From: Rhizobiales bacterium Y(2018) | GTDB taxonomy: Bacteria; Pseudomonadota; Alphaproteobacteria; Rhizobiales; Aestuariivirgaceae | DNA: 64,000 nucleotides | Assembly (NCBI GenBank): GCA_005502925.1 | Contig: SCPD01000014.1 | Coordinates: forward strand, 124,001-188,000 | Direction: 5' to 3' | Shown here: one piece after another, positions 25,347 to 34,186 of the stretch | How positions within the stretch are numbered: the first letter of the stretch is position 1 | How the letters are laid out: the number at the start of each line of letters is the position of its first letter | Translations under genes and position numbers: made by a program | Notes under the pieces: generated by a model | Database searches by the model: none | What the model saw: the letters and a program-made list of their open reading frames with translations, nothing else | Told to the model about the DNA's origin: nothing

Positions 25347-27968
25347 CTATTTTGGCGCCGCCATCTCCCTATTTTGGATGACGAGGCCCTGGGCCAGGGC
25401 GGCCGCCGCGGCCTCGGCGCGCGACCGCACCTGCAGCTTTGCCAGGATCGACGAGACGTGATGATCGACGGTCTTGGACGAGATATGGAGCCTGGTTCCG
25501 ATCAGGGCGTTGCTCAGGCCGCCCGCCAGGCAGTCGAGAATGGCGATCTCGCGGACCGTCAGGCCGTGCGGATTGCGCATCGTGGTGGCGCGTGGTCCAC
25601 GCGGGATGCGCCGTGTCCCCTGATCGCGCATGCGCTGGCGCAGCATCTGGGCGGCGGGCGCGGCGCCGAGCCGGTCGAATATTTCGAGCGCCCGCAATTT
25701 CGCCGGGGTGTCGCCATCGGCCAAGGCACGCGCCTCCTCATAGGGACAGTTGAGATCCCGCCACGCCGCGGCGGCGCCCTGCCAGTCGCCATCGATCTGC
25801 AGGGCAAATGGCTTGGCGCACCAGCGCGGCGGCCGGATATCTTCCCCGGCGCGCCGGCGCCAGAAGGTGAATTCACCGACATGCCAGGGATGACGGTGAT
25901 TGAAAGCGATCTCATAGGCCGCCGTCGCCTCGGCGGCGACACGTTCCTTGTCGCCTTCGAACCACGCGGCCTCGGCGCGTGCCGCATGGACGGGCGCCAG
26001 GCGCTGCAGCGTATTGGTCTGACGCGCCAGGTCGAGCGCCTCATCGAGCACGACAGCGGCGCCCGGATCGCCACGACGCGCCCTGAGGCGGCCCAATGCC
26101 ACCAAAGCCATGACCTGGCTGACGAGCGAGAAATTCGGGCAGTTGACGACAGCGGTCGCATGATTGCCGGCATCGCTCCAGCGGCCCTGATAAAGAAGAA
26201 TCAAAGCGAGCCAGGCGGACATGTAATTGTTGGAGTGATCGAGATCGCAGTCCTCGGCATAGGCGATGCCTTCCCTGAGCAGTGCTTCGGCCTTGTCGAA
26301 TTCGTAGCGCTCGCCATAGGAGGAGCCCATATTCAGAAAGGCCAATCCGACGACATCGTCCATGCCGCCGGCGCGGGCGAGGTCGAGGCAGCGGTTGAAA
26401 TGCGGCAACCCCTTGTCGTCGCCGCTCACCAGCAGCGCAGCACCCACCACCAGCTCGGCCGCGGCCAATGTCGTCTTGTCGTCGAAGCGCGTCGCCAGCT
26501 CGATCGCCCGCTTGCCCCAATGCACCGCCGGCGCCGTGTCGCGATCGAGCATGCGCAGATGCGCCTGCATGCGGCAGGCGGCGGCCAGTTCGCGGGTCGG
26601 CGGCAGCGCCTCGAGAAGAGCGATCGCCCTTTGGCTCGCTTCTTCAGCGGCGGCATTCTGCCCGCTGCGCACCAGCGGCCAGGCGAGATTGGAAAGGGCA
26701 GCACCTTCCTGCAAAGAGCTGCCGGCTTCGTGCCACAGGGCCACGGCCTCACGCCGCGCGATGATCGCTTCGGCGAGATTATCGACGATCGCACATTGCT
26801 CGGCATAAAGGTCGAGCAGCCTGGCGCGCTCGGCGGCAGGCTGCGCCCCCGCGAAAGCCAGGGTGCGTTTATATTGCGTAGCGGCGGCGCGATGGGCGCC
26901 GGCCGAAGCGGCCGCCTTGGCCGCCGCCGGTCCGTAATCGAGAACAGAAGCAGTGTCCCCGGCGCCTTCGGCGAGATGCGCCAATTGCGCCAGATCGCCG
27001 CGCTCGATGCCTGACGCACGGATCGCGGTGAGAACCCGTCGGCTCAGATCGCGGAAACGTCCGGGCGGGAGTGTGGCGAGTATCGCGTCGCGCACCAACT
27101 CATGGCGGAAGATGATCTCCTCGCCCGCCATTTCGAGAATCCCGGCGCGCATGGCGTTGTCGATCGTTTCGGCATCGGCGCCACATATCGCTTCGAGCTT
27201 TGCCGCGCGCAGGCGGCTGCCGAATATCGCGGCTGTTTCGAGGACATTCCGGACCGCGGGAGAAAGCCGCGCCAGGCGCGCCTGCACGGAGTCGTTCACC
27301 GAACTTGGAATACCACCTCCATTCGAGGACAGGATCTCTGTGACGAAGAAGGGATTGCCCGCCGTCTGCCGGTGAAGAGCATCGGCGTCGAGCGCACGCT
27401 CACCGATCAGATTGCGCACTGCGGCGAGCGTCAGGCGCGGCAGCGTGAGGCGTAAGGTGGCGTGCGAGGAGGCGAGGTCGCCGAGCAGCAGGCGCAGGGG
27501 ATGCCGCGCGCCAACCTCGTCCTGACGATAGCTGAGGATGAGCAAGGCGCGGGTCTGGGCGAAGCGGCGGCCGAGATATTTGAGAAGATCGAGCGTCGCC
27601 TCGTCGGCCCAATGAATGTCCTCGATGACGAGGAGGGTGGGGCGGGCCGGATCGCGCAGGAGGTCCAGCATGGTGGCGAAAAGCTGGGCGCGGGGCGCAT
27701 CGCTTTCGAGCTGCGCGAGAAGGCGGCCGCCGAGGCTGCGCGCAATGTCGTGCAGCGGGACGAGAGGTGTCGGCGTGAAGAGCGAGTCGCAATAGCCGGC
27801 GAGCAGGCGCGCCGATTTGCCGTTCTGCGCGATGAAGTGGCCGATGAGCGAGGTCTTGCCGATCCCGGCCTCACCGCTGATCAGCGCGATGCGCCCCATG
27901 CCGGCCGCCGCCTCGTCCAAAGCGGCGGTGAGCAGGTGCAGATCATGGTCGCGTTCGAGAAGCAGCAT
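25347..27968 (-). CDS. Large ATP-binding LuxR-family regulator (LAL/MalT-like, AAA + TPR-like + HTH)
   Basis: 873-residue signal-responsive transcription activator. The N-terminal AAA ATPase has Walker A SGEAGIGKTS near residue 32 and Walker B LLVIEDIHWADEA near 105. The middle ~350-780 is helical and TPR-like with many Ala- and Leu-rich repeats. The C-terminal LuxR helix-turn-helix is GLTVREIAILDCLAGGLSN through KTVDHHVSSIL. The frame is open to a TTG at 28001. I prefer ATG at 27968, which starts the conserved MLLLERDHDLHLL, though neither start has a strong RBS. The inducer is unknown. It is divergent from a GYF_2-RDD gene and upstream of DUF4242/DUF1127. Confidence 0.88.
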   Translation of the reverse strand: MLLLERDHDLHLLTAALDEAAAGMGRIALISGEAGIGKTSLIGHFIAQNGKSARLLAGYCDSLFTPTPLVPLHDIARSLGGRLLAQLESDAPRAQLFATMLDLLRDPARPTLLVIEDIHWADEATLDLLKYLGRRFAQTRALLILSYRQDEVGARHPLRLLLGDLASSHATLRLTLPRLTLAAVRNLIGERALDADALHRQTAGNPFFVTEILSSNGGGIPSSVNDSVQARLARLSPAVRNVLETAAIFGSRLRAAKLEAICGADAETIDNAMRAGILEMAGEEIIFRHELVRDAILATLPPGRFRDLSRRVLTAIRASGIERGDLAQLAHLAEGAGDTASVLDYGPAAAKAAASAGAHRAAATQYKRTLAFAGAQPAAERARLLDLYAEQCAIVDNLAEAIIARREAVALWHEAGSSLQEGAALSNLAWPLVRSGQNAAAEEASQRAIALLEALPPTRELAAACRMQAHLRMLDRDTAPAVHWGKRAIELATRFDDKTTLAAAELVVGAALLVSGDDKGLPHFNRCLDLARAGGMDDVVGLAFLNMGSSYGERYEFDKAEALLREGIAYAEDCDLDHSNNYMSAWLALILLYQGRWSDAGNHATAVVNCPNFSLVSQVMALVALGRLRARRGDPGAAVVLDEALDLARQTNTLQRLAPVHAARAEAAWFEGDKERVAAEATAAYEIAFNHRHPWHVGEFTFWRRRAGEDIRPPRWCAKPFALQIDGDWQGAAAAWRDLNCPYEEARALADGDTPAKLRALEIFDRLGAAPAAQMLRQRMRDQGTRRIPRGPRATTMRNPHGLTVREIAILDCLAGGLSNALIGTRLHISSKTVDHHVSSILAKLQVRSRAEAAAAALAQGLVIQNREMAAPK

Positions 27969-28183
27969 GGTAGGGGCACGTCTTCGTTGCGGGGGCTTCA
28001 AATACCCGCGGGATACGGCCGGAAAAAGTGGAGTATTTCACAAATCGGGTCGAAAAGCCGAGATTTTCGAGAGGGTTCCCTGTGAGCCAAGGTTCCGTTC
28101 GGACTATGCAATATCTGGTTGATTGAGCCATAGACAGGGGTGTCGCATTAGACCGGCGGGCGACGGGGTGAACGGGGAATAGA

Positions 28184-29050
28184 ATGGGTGTGGCCGAATG
28201 GTTTTTCCTGCAGGGAATGAAGGAAGCGGGACCTTTCACGCGCGACCAGATCAAGTCGCTTTTCTCGTCCGGGACAATTACTGAGGAGACCCCCCTATGG
28301 CGCCCCGGCTATTCCGACTGGCGTCCTTTGTCCGCTTTCTCGGAATTCGAGATCGAGCCGCCGCGCCCCAGCTATGTCGACAACCAGCGGCGGAGGGGGC
28401 GGCTGCAGGCGGCGCCGAGGCAAAGAGAGTTGCCGACGCAACACACCGCGGTCGCGCGTGAGGCGCCCGCATTGGTCCATTCGCGGCAGTGGATTGATGT
28501 AAACCCACATCCCTGGCGGAGATATTTCGCGCGTTACCTGGACAATATTCTCTGGAGCATGATGATCATGTTCCTCCTCAGCGTTGGGCTTGCTTATCTC
28601 AGTGAGCCGATATTCCTGCAGTTCTTCAGTCTTCTCGAAGGCCCTGGCGGCCAAGTGATCAGTCTTGTCATCGCGACCATCCTCGCGGTGATCCCGAACG
28701 CCATTCTGATCGGCCTGACCGGCGGAAATCTCGGCAAGTGGCTGTTCGGCATCTGCGTGCTGGATGAAGCAGACCGGCCCATCGGCGTCATCCGATCGTT
28801 CAAGCGGGAGGGCAGAGTCTTGCTCTTCGGCTTGGCCTTCGGCATTCCGTTCTTGTCCTTGATTTCGATGATCATCTCCTATCAGAAGCTGAAGCAGGAT
28901 CGGTCAACCAGCTGGGACGAGGCGTTGGCGGTGAAGGTCGTCCACCGCAAGGCCGGCGTCGCGCAATATATCGGCTCCACGATAGGCATCATTCTGATCC
29001 TCGGTCTCTTTGGGCTGATCGCTTGGCTCAACCGATTGTCACTCGCTTAG
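28184..29050 (+). CDS. GYF_2 domain + RDD family membrane protein
   Basis: 288-residue protein. Residues ~5-52 form a GYF_2 domain (EWFFLQGMKEAGPFTRDQIKSLF, TPLWRPGYSDWRPLSAF), a proline-peptide or protein-binding module. A disordered basic linker follows. Residues ~110-250 are an RDD-type three-helix membrane domain (RRYFARYLDNILWSMMIMF ... NAILIGLTGGNLGKWLFGI). A final helix is GIILILGLFGLIAWL. No transporter motif is seen, and RDD proteins are proposed ion exchangers or assembly factors. ATG at 28184 is preceded by GGGGAA. Confidence 0.8.
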   Translation: MGVAEWFFLQGMKEAGPFTRDQIKSLFSSGTITEETPLWRPGYSDWRPLSAFSEFEIEPPRPSYVDNQRRRGRLQAAPRQRELPTQHTAVAREAPALVHSRQWIDVNPHPWRRYFARYLDNILWSMMIMFLLSVGLAYLSEPIFLQFFSLLEGPGGQVISLVIATILAVIPNAILIGLTGGNLGKWLFGICVLDEADRPIGVIRSFKREGRVLLFGLAFGIPFLSLISMIISYQKLKQDRSTSWDEALAVKVVHRKAGVAQYIGSTIGIILILGLFGLIAWLNRLSLA

Positions 29051-29057
29051 AGCCATT

Positions 29058-29095
29058 CCCGTTTTGATCGAATCGTTCCGATTCGATCAAACGGG
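29058..29095. repeat. Long hairpin, part of a composite rhizobial-type intergenic repeat
   Basis: Arms CCCGTTTTGATCGAATCG and CGATTCGATCAAACGGG (one bulged base) surround TTC, eight bases after the RDD gene stop. With the second hairpin at 29124 it forms a ~120-bp palindromic unit between convergent genes. It lacks a T-tract, so whether it terminates transcription is unclear. Confidence 0.7.
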
Positions 29096-29123
29096 TAAAA
29101 GGGCTCGAAATACATACAAACTG

Positions 29124-29171
29124 GAGCGCTTCCTCATCGCCAAAGTCGAGCAACTTTGGCGGGAAGCGCTC
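29124..29171. repeat. Nested palindrome GAGCGCTTCC...GGAAGCGCTC
   Basis: The outer arms GAGCGCTTCC/GGAAGCGCTC enclose the inner arms CGCCAAAGT/ACTTTGGCG. The inner palindrome recurs at 32114-32136 in a different intergenic region, showing a dispersed element. Confidence 0.7.
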
Positions 29172-29178
29172 TAGCGCA

Positions 29179-30006
29179 CTATTCGAAGTGTTGCCGAAAG
29201 GAAAGCCCGGGGACCAGATCTCTCCGTGATTCAAGCGCCTCGATTTCTTTCCATTCTTCGCCGTTGAACACGTTGATAGATGATTTCAACTGTTCTCTCA
29301 TGCACTTCGGGCATCCCTGCAATTCATGCGTAATGACAGCGCGTTTGTCTTGCTTGGCGAAAGTCCGCTCCGGCGGCTTCCACCTGAGAACTTCGGCAAC
29401 CTCGGCAACGTCACCGTTGTTGAACTGATCGATCATTGCCTCGGCTTCTTCGCGCGTCAATTCTTCTGTCTTCCTGCTCTTGAGCTTGCGCAAATACGCA
29501 CCGCAATCCGTGCATCGCGGCATTCGGGCAGCAAGGGCAAAGGCTGAGAAGCCGCCTGCCATAAAGCCGATAAATTCGAGCCCGGCCAGCCAATAGCCCA
29601 TTGCGCCAACCTGCCCAATATCCCGCGCGCCTCGACCGATCCTCAAGTGTGATGACGTAAGAACCAGATCCATATAGTCCCAAAAGCCGATGAGGTCGCG
29701 CGCGCGTCTTCCGTCATCGAGAACGAGCGTGTAGTAGTCGAGGTAATAGTAGAGAACCATTGTTGCAGCGCTTACTCCAACCATCATGAAGGCGTCGATT
29801 TTCGTCAGCCCGTGATTGAGCAGCCGTGCAGCCAATATGCCGCCGCCGGCGGCCGCCATGCCTGCCAGAATGGCGCCAGCCGGAATAATGAACCAGAATG
29901 TCAGGCCAAAGAAATCAAAGCCGGTGAGCTTTGCCAGAATGACATTGCCGACAGCAACGATGGTGCTGGTGATCAGCATCGCGGCAAGCACGAGAACGTG
30001 TTTCAT
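29179..30006 (-). CDS. Multi-pass membrane protein with C-terminal zinc-ribbon-like cysteines
   Basis: 275-residue protein of unknown function. Helices are visible at ~5-25 (LVLAAMLITSTIVAVG), ~28-70 with Gly- and Ala-rich segments, ~80-105 and ~150-180 (GLEFIGFMAGGFSAFALAA). Then comes a cytoplasmic-type tail with CTDCG and, about 75 residues later, CPKC, a probable zinc ribbon. The tail between is charged (KSRKTEELTREEAEAMIDQF). ATG at 30006 overlaps the rhomboid stop (ATGA), so it is translated with the rhomboid and may be its partner or substrate. I do not recognise the family. Confidence 0.7.
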   Translation of the reverse strand: MKHVLVLAAMLITSTIVAVGNVILAKLTGFDFFGLTFWFIIPAGAILAGMAAAGGGILAARLLNHGLTKIDAFMMVGVSAATMVLYYYLDYYTLVLDDGRRARDLIGFWDYMDLVLTSSHLRIGRGARDIGQVGAMGYWLAGLEFIGFMAGGFSAFALAARMPRCTDCGAYLRKLKSRKTEELTREEAEAMIDQFNNGDVAEVAEVLRWKPPERTFAKQDKRAVITHELQGCPKCMREQLKSSINVFNGEEWKEIEALESRRDLVPGLSFRQHFE

Positions 30007-30676
30007 TTTTGTGTCCCAGCTATACGGGAAATACGCTTGTGAGTATCTGTGCCGAACTCCAACCAGCAGGCCGCCGCAACGCCGCCCAGGCAGAAGCCGG
30101 CGATGTGTGTGTAATACGCCACACCTGAAGCAGCTTCTCCCGACCAAATCGCCAAAATGATCTGTCCGCAAAACCAGATGGTCGCGAACAGCCATGTGGG
30201 TATAAAGGGCCATTTGAAGAAGACGAGAAGTCGGATGCGAACCTGTGGGAATAGGAGCGCGTAGCCACCGAGCAGAAAGGCGATCGCGCCCGAGTTGCCG
30301 ATGATGGGGAGGGAGATGCAGGGTCGGCGAGCCATGAACCAAGAAAACTCAGCGCTCCCAAGCCTATGAATGCCGCAGCAAAGCTCAATCTTCCCAAGGC
30401 GCCTTCAACAGCGCGGCCGAATGAAACTAGAAAGATCAGGTTGCCCAGGAGATGGAAAGCATCGAGATGCAGGAACTCCGCCGTGATAAGTCTGTGCAGA
30501 TTGGCCGCCGGGTGAAGCGAGAATTGCAATGGCACAAAGCCAAGGGTTCCAACAAGAACTTCCATGACTGAGGTGTCTGATGAAGATATCAGATATATGA
30601 GGCATGTGGTTGCGGTGATAGACCATGTGGCTATCGGCCAACCTTCACCGTTGCGCTTGTAGCCGAACGAAAACAA
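30003..30676 (-). pseudogene. Rhomboid-family intramembrane serine protease, frameshifted in this sequence
   Basis: Two frames together encode one rhomboid. The first (from ATG 30676) gives the first helices and the HLDAFHLLGNLIFL segment with conserved His/Asn, up to SWLADPASPS. The second gives PIIGNSGAIAFLLGG, the GxSG catalytic serine motif, and YYTHIAGFCLGG with the catalytic His. Joining needs one extra C in the minus-strand CCCC run (plus-strand GGGG at 30306-30309), giving SWLADPASPSPIIGNSGAI, a normal rhomboid sequence. All catalytic residues are intact, so this may be a sequencing error in a short homopolymer, or a recent lesion or phase-variable site. The stop overlaps the next gene's ATG. 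Confidence 0.8.
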
Positions 30677-30908
30677 CGCCAGCCCTCCGTCCCTTACGGG
30701 ACTGTGCCAGATCGTGTGATAAAGTGAAAGTGCGGAGATTAAGCAGGCTCGAAGCGCGGGCTGCGCGCCGGAGAGGAAAATAAGGTCTTATAATTATTGT
30801 GTTTTCGCCGTGAACCACAACGCCCCGTGTAGTGCATCAGGGCGCGACGCCGCCGGCTTCGTCGGGGTCGGTATTCGCCGTTTCGCGGGGCGGAGGCGTG
30901 GAAAACGC

Positions 30909-32042
30909 CTAGATCTTCGCCGCTCCGGTGGCATTGGCGGGAACCGGCGCCCGGGGTCGGAGCGGCGCCAGGCCGGCATGGCGCTCATAGGTCTCTTCGC
31001 CGAGCCGCTTGACCTCATGTTTCGGGATATCGGCGAGCAAGGCTTTGACCCGCTCGAAGGAGGCGCGGAAGGTCGCTTCCTTGAGGGCGCCCTCTTTCAG
31101 CCCCGCTTGCATGAAGTCGATCATCTTCAGGATGCGCGACGTGTCGGCCCAATAGGCGCACATGCAGAGCAGATCGGCGCCGGCATTGACGATGCGCTGC
31201 GTCGTTTCCGGCTGGTCGAGCTTGGAGGAGATCGCCGCCATGCCGAGATCGTCGGTGACGACGACGCCCTTGAACCCCAGCTCCTGGCGCAGAATGTCAT
31301 TGAGGATGACGCGCGACATGGTGGCCGGAATGCCGGGATCGACCTGCGACACGACGATATGAGCGGTCATGAAGAGGCGCGTCCTGGCATCGGTGAAGGA
31401 ACGGAAGGCCTGGATCTCACGCTTGCGGAAAGTGTCGGGATCGACATCGATGACCGGCAGAGAATAATGCGAGTCTACCCCCGTGTCGCCATGGCCGGGG
31501 AAATGCTTGGGGCAGCCCAGCACGTCTTCCGCCTGCATCGCATCGAGGAACTGGCGCGCCGCGGCCGCGACCGCTTCCGGCGTCGTGCCGAAGGAGCGCG
31601 GCCCGATGACCGGATTGGCCGGGTTGGAATTGACATCGACCACCGGCGCGAAATTCACATTGAAGCCGAGATGGCGCAATTCGACGCCCATGGCGTGTCC
31701 GACGGAAGCAGCCTGGCTCGGCCATTCACGCGCATAGGCGAAAGGCGTGATGGGCGCCGGCGGGCGCAGCACGCCGCCGCCTTCATGGTCGATCGAGATG
31801 ATGACTTCATCGCGGCCGATATATTCGCGCACATCGGCGAGCAGCTTCGCATGCGAGGCCAGCCACTCGTCATAAGGCGCATTGGCGAGGAAATTGGCGC
31901 GGAACAGCACGACGCCGGCCGGGCGCAAAGTCGACAGGAGCCGCTTGTCGTGGTCGCCGAGCACCGGGCTCTGCTGCAGGCCGATGAGGAAACGATGGCC
32001 GAAGGCTTGCGGTCCACGGCCGAGATCGAAATCCAGATCCAT
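30909..32042 (-). CDS. nagZ: Glycoside hydrolase family 3, beta-N-acetylhexosaminidase (NagZ-like)
   Basis: 377-residue single-domain GH3 enzyme. The signature KHFPGHGDTGVDSH carries the mobile Asp/His pair that replaces the acid/base Glu in NagZ enzymes. The nucleophile Asp lies in VVTDDLGM. NagZ removes GlcNAc from anhydro-muropeptides during cell-wall recycling in the cytoplasm, and the absence of a signal peptide fits. The C-terminal Pro/Ala tail is not part of the catalytic fold. Rhizobial nagZ genes often sit next to scpA/scpB; here they are not adjacent. GH3 enzymes with this motif can also be beta-glucosidase-like, so specificity is probable rather than proven. Confidence 0.85.
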   Translation of the reverse strand: MDLDFDLGRGPQAFGHRFLIGLQQSPVLGDHDKRLLSTLRPAGVVLFRANFLANAPYDEWLASHAKLLADVREYIGRDEVIISIDHEGGGVLRPPAPITPFAYAREWPSQAASVGHAMGVELRHLGFNVNFAPVVDVNSNPANPVIGPRSFGTTPEAVAAAARQFLDAMQAEDVLGCPKHFPGHGDTGVDSHYSLPVIDVDPDTFRKREIQAFRSFTDARTRLFMTAHIVVSQVDPGIPATMSRVILNDILRQELGFKGVVVTDDLGMAAISSKLDQPETTQRIVNAGADLLCMCAYWADTSRILKMIDFMQAGLKEGALKEATFRASFERVKALLADIPKHEVKRLGEETYERHAGLAPLRPRAPVPANATGAAKI

Positions 32043-32113
32043 CTTTTATCCTCTGTCAGAAATGCCTGTCGCGACGCGATTTACTGATATGTCAGTCCAA
32101 TTAGAACAAATCC

Positions 32114-32136
32114 CGCCAAAGTTGAAGACTTTGGCG
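32114..32136. repeat. CGCCAAAGT-tgaag-ACTTTGGCG palindrome
   Basis: Nine-base perfect arms lie in the divergent region between nagZ and the methyltransferase gene. This is the same palindrome as the inner part of the element at 29124-29171. Confidence 0.65.
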
Positions 32137-32202
32137 ATAAGGTGATTCCTCTTCACCGGGATGCGCTCCAGGTGATCCAGATCTTAATCGAGGGCAATAA
32201 GC

Positions 32203-32979
32203 ATGGCTAAATTCGGCGATCTCATGGTCGAGGCCCGGGAGCGGCCGTTCGAAGGCTGGGATTACTCCCTTGACGGGCGGATCGTCACCCAGGAGCCCTG
32301 GGATTTCGGTGCCCTTGTCGATGGCTTTGCGGCAGGCTCTCCCGATCTCCTCGATATGGGGACAGGCGGCGGCGAATGGCTGAGCCGGCGCCGGCTGCCC
32401 AAGCGGAGTGTCGCGACCGAGGGCTGGCTGCCGAATATACCGGTAGCCCAGGCCCGGCTTTCCCCCCTCGGTGTGGAGGTCATCGCGGTCGAAGGCGCGC
32501 CGGAAAATGTCGCGCAGGATCGGGGGGCGCCTGGCGGCGACCTGCCGTTTCCGGATGGGTCCTTTCATCTCGTGATCAGCCGGCACGAATCCTATGTGTC
32601 CCGCGAGGTCCTGCGCGTTCTGGCGCCCGGCGGGCGCTTCGCGACGCAGCAGGTCGCTTCCACGATCGCCCGGGACTTTCACCGGGTGCTCGGCCAAATG
32701 GCGCCGTCCATTTCCAGAATGTGGGACCTGGATTTCGCGGTGCGGCAGATCGTGGCCGCCGGATTCACAATCGAGGACAAGGCGCAAGGTACCGAGGTCA
32801 TGCGTTTCGCCGATGTCGGCGCGCTCGCCTGGTATCTGAAGAACCTGCCTTTCATCATTCCTGATTTTTCCATCGATCGGGCCGCCGTGAAACTCGAGCA
32901 GCTTCATCACGCAATGGGCGAGGACGGCATCGAGGTGCGCCAGCCGGTCTTCCGGTTCACCGCCCTTGCCAAATCATGA
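32203..32979 (+). CDS. Class I SAM-dependent methyltransferase
   Basis: 258-residue soluble protein. The glycine-rich SAM loop is LDMGTGGGEWLSRR near residue 50. The acidic second strand follows poorly conserved, then DLPFPDGSFHLVISRHESYVSREVLRVLAPGGRFATQQV, the post-motif typical of Ubie/Methyltransf_11 enzymes. The substrate is unknown. It is divergent from nagZ and 55 bases upstream of the OmpA-family start on the same strand. Nothing in the sequence points to a shared function. Confidence 0.83.
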   Translation: MAKFGDLMVEARERPFEGWDYSLDGRIVTQEPWDFGALVDGFAAGSPDLLDMGTGGGEWLSRRRLPKRSVATEGWLPNIPVAQARLSPLGVEVIAVEGAPENVAQDRGAPGGDLPFPDGSFHLVISRHESYVSREVLRVLAPGGRFATQQVASTIARDFHRVLGQMAPSISRMWDLDFAVRQIVAAGFTIEDKAQGTEVMRFADVGALAWYLKNLPFIIPDFSIDRAAVKLEQLHHAMGEDGIEVRQPVFRFTALAKS

Positions 32980-33034
32980 CCCAAGGGAAATAATAAGCTA
33001 CCGGCGAGATGGGGCCTCAACGGAGCGTGATTCA

Positions 33035-34135
33035 ATGCGACGAATGATTGGTAAAACCCTGCGGGCTATGAGCGTCGCGGGTCTCCTGGGGATGTCGGCG
33101 GCATCGGCCCTTGCCGATGCGACCGAACCCACGGCGGATATTGAAGGCGCCAAGGACAATGCCCTGGTCAAGCGTTATGAAGGCTCCTTCATTGTCTCCC
33201 ATGAGCGGTTCTCCTACACGGATTTCCGTGTGCCCTTGTCGCCGCTGAAGCCCGTCGCCGACCCCGATGCCCGCGATACGATGAACAACCGGGTCCATGC
33301 GCCGGACAAGGTGATCGAGGCCGAGGGTGCCTTGACACGTCTCGCTTATGTGCTGCCGCCCGAGCGATCGCCCCTGGAAGTCCTGCGCAACTATCAGGAT
33401 GTGATCGAAGCGGCGAAGGGCCAGGTGCTCTTTGAATGCAAGAAGGAGGAATGCGGCGGCGCTGCCGACCGGTCAAGCTCCGGCGGCGGCGGCGATATGA
33501 GCCTGATGATGTATTTCTTCCATGAGAGCGACATCAAGGACGCCGGTTTCTCCAACGGCGCCTGCGCATTGACCGCCGGTGTGAACGACCAGCGTTTCTT
33601 CGCCGCCAAGATTCCGCAGGAGGATGGTGATGCCTATGTCACCGTGCAGACCTTCTCACTGATCGATGATCTCTACTGCAAGGCATTCAACGGCCGCACG
33701 ATCGCCCTCGTCCATGTGCTGGAGCCCAAGGGGCGCGACAAGAAGATGGTCGTGGTCGAGGCGGCGGAGATGGCGGACTCGCTCACGACGACCGGCAGCA
33801 TCTCGCTCTATGGCATCTTCTTCGATACCGACAAGGCGGATATCAAGCCGGAATCGGAGCCGACACTCAAGGAGATCGCCAAGCTGCTCACCGACGCGCC
33901 GCAGATGTCGGTGATCGTCGTCGGTCACACCGATAGTCAGGGGGCATTCGATTACAATATCGATCTGTCCTCGCGGCGGGCGAATGCGGTGAAGGCCGAG
34001 CTGGCGGCGAAATACGGCATCGCGGCCAATCGGCTCGTCGCCGCGGGCGCCGGCATGATGGCGCCGGTCGCCAGCAATGACGATGAAAAGGGCCGCGCCA
34101 AGAATCGCCGCGTGGTGCTGGTCAAGGCGAACTGA
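33035..34135 (+). CDS. OmpA-family protein with DUF4892-like N-terminal domain
   Basis: 366-residue secreted envelope protein. The signal peptide spans residues 1-27 (MSVAGLLGMSAASALADA). An N-terminal domain of ~200 residues (YEGSFIVSHERFSYTDFRVPL, LTRLAYVLPPERSPLEVLRNYQ, VLFECKKEECGG) resembles DUF4892. The C-terminal peptidoglycan-binding OmpA domain starts ISLYGIFFDTDKADIKPES and has VVGHTDSQGAFDYNIDLSSRRANAV, the Asp/Arg residues that bind diaminopimelate. ATG 33035 is chosen for the signal peptide and a GGAG ten bases upstream; a longer frame reaches into the previous gene. Confidence 0.85.
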   Translation: MRRMIGKTLRAMSVAGLLGMSAASALADATEPTADIEGAKDNALVKRYEGSFIVSHERFSYTDFRVPLSPLKPVADPDARDTMNNRVHAPDKVIEAEGALTRLAYVLPPERSPLEVLRNYQDVIEAAKGQVLFECKKEECGGAADRSSSGGGGDMSLMMYFFHESDIKDAGFSNGACALTAGVNDQRFFAAKIPQEDGDAYVTVQTFSLIDDLYCKAFNGRTIALVHVLEPKGRDKKMVVVEAAEMADSLTTTGSISLYGIFFDTDKADIKPESEPTLKEIAKLLTDAPQMSVIVVGHTDSQGAFDYNIDLSSRRANAVKAELAAKYGIAANRLVAAGAGMMAPVASNDDEKGRAKNRRVVLVKAN

Positions 34136-34152
34136 AGGGAACGATGCGACTA

Positions 34153-34185
34153 CTCTCCCTCTCATGCAGTGCAGGGGAGGGAGAG
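34153..34185. terminator. Hairpin between convergent OmpA-family and ABC ATPase genes
   Basis: CTCTCCCTC and GAGGGAGAG arms lie in the short space between two convergent stops. The loop is long (15 bases) and there is no T-tract, so it is a weak bidirectional terminator candidate. Confidence 0.4.
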
Positions 34186-34186
34186 G

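Noticed and set aside
25374-27014. Plus-strand frame opposite the AAA-LuxR regulator
   Set aside because: Shadow frame in GC-rich DNA. The regulator strand has Walker and HTH motifs.
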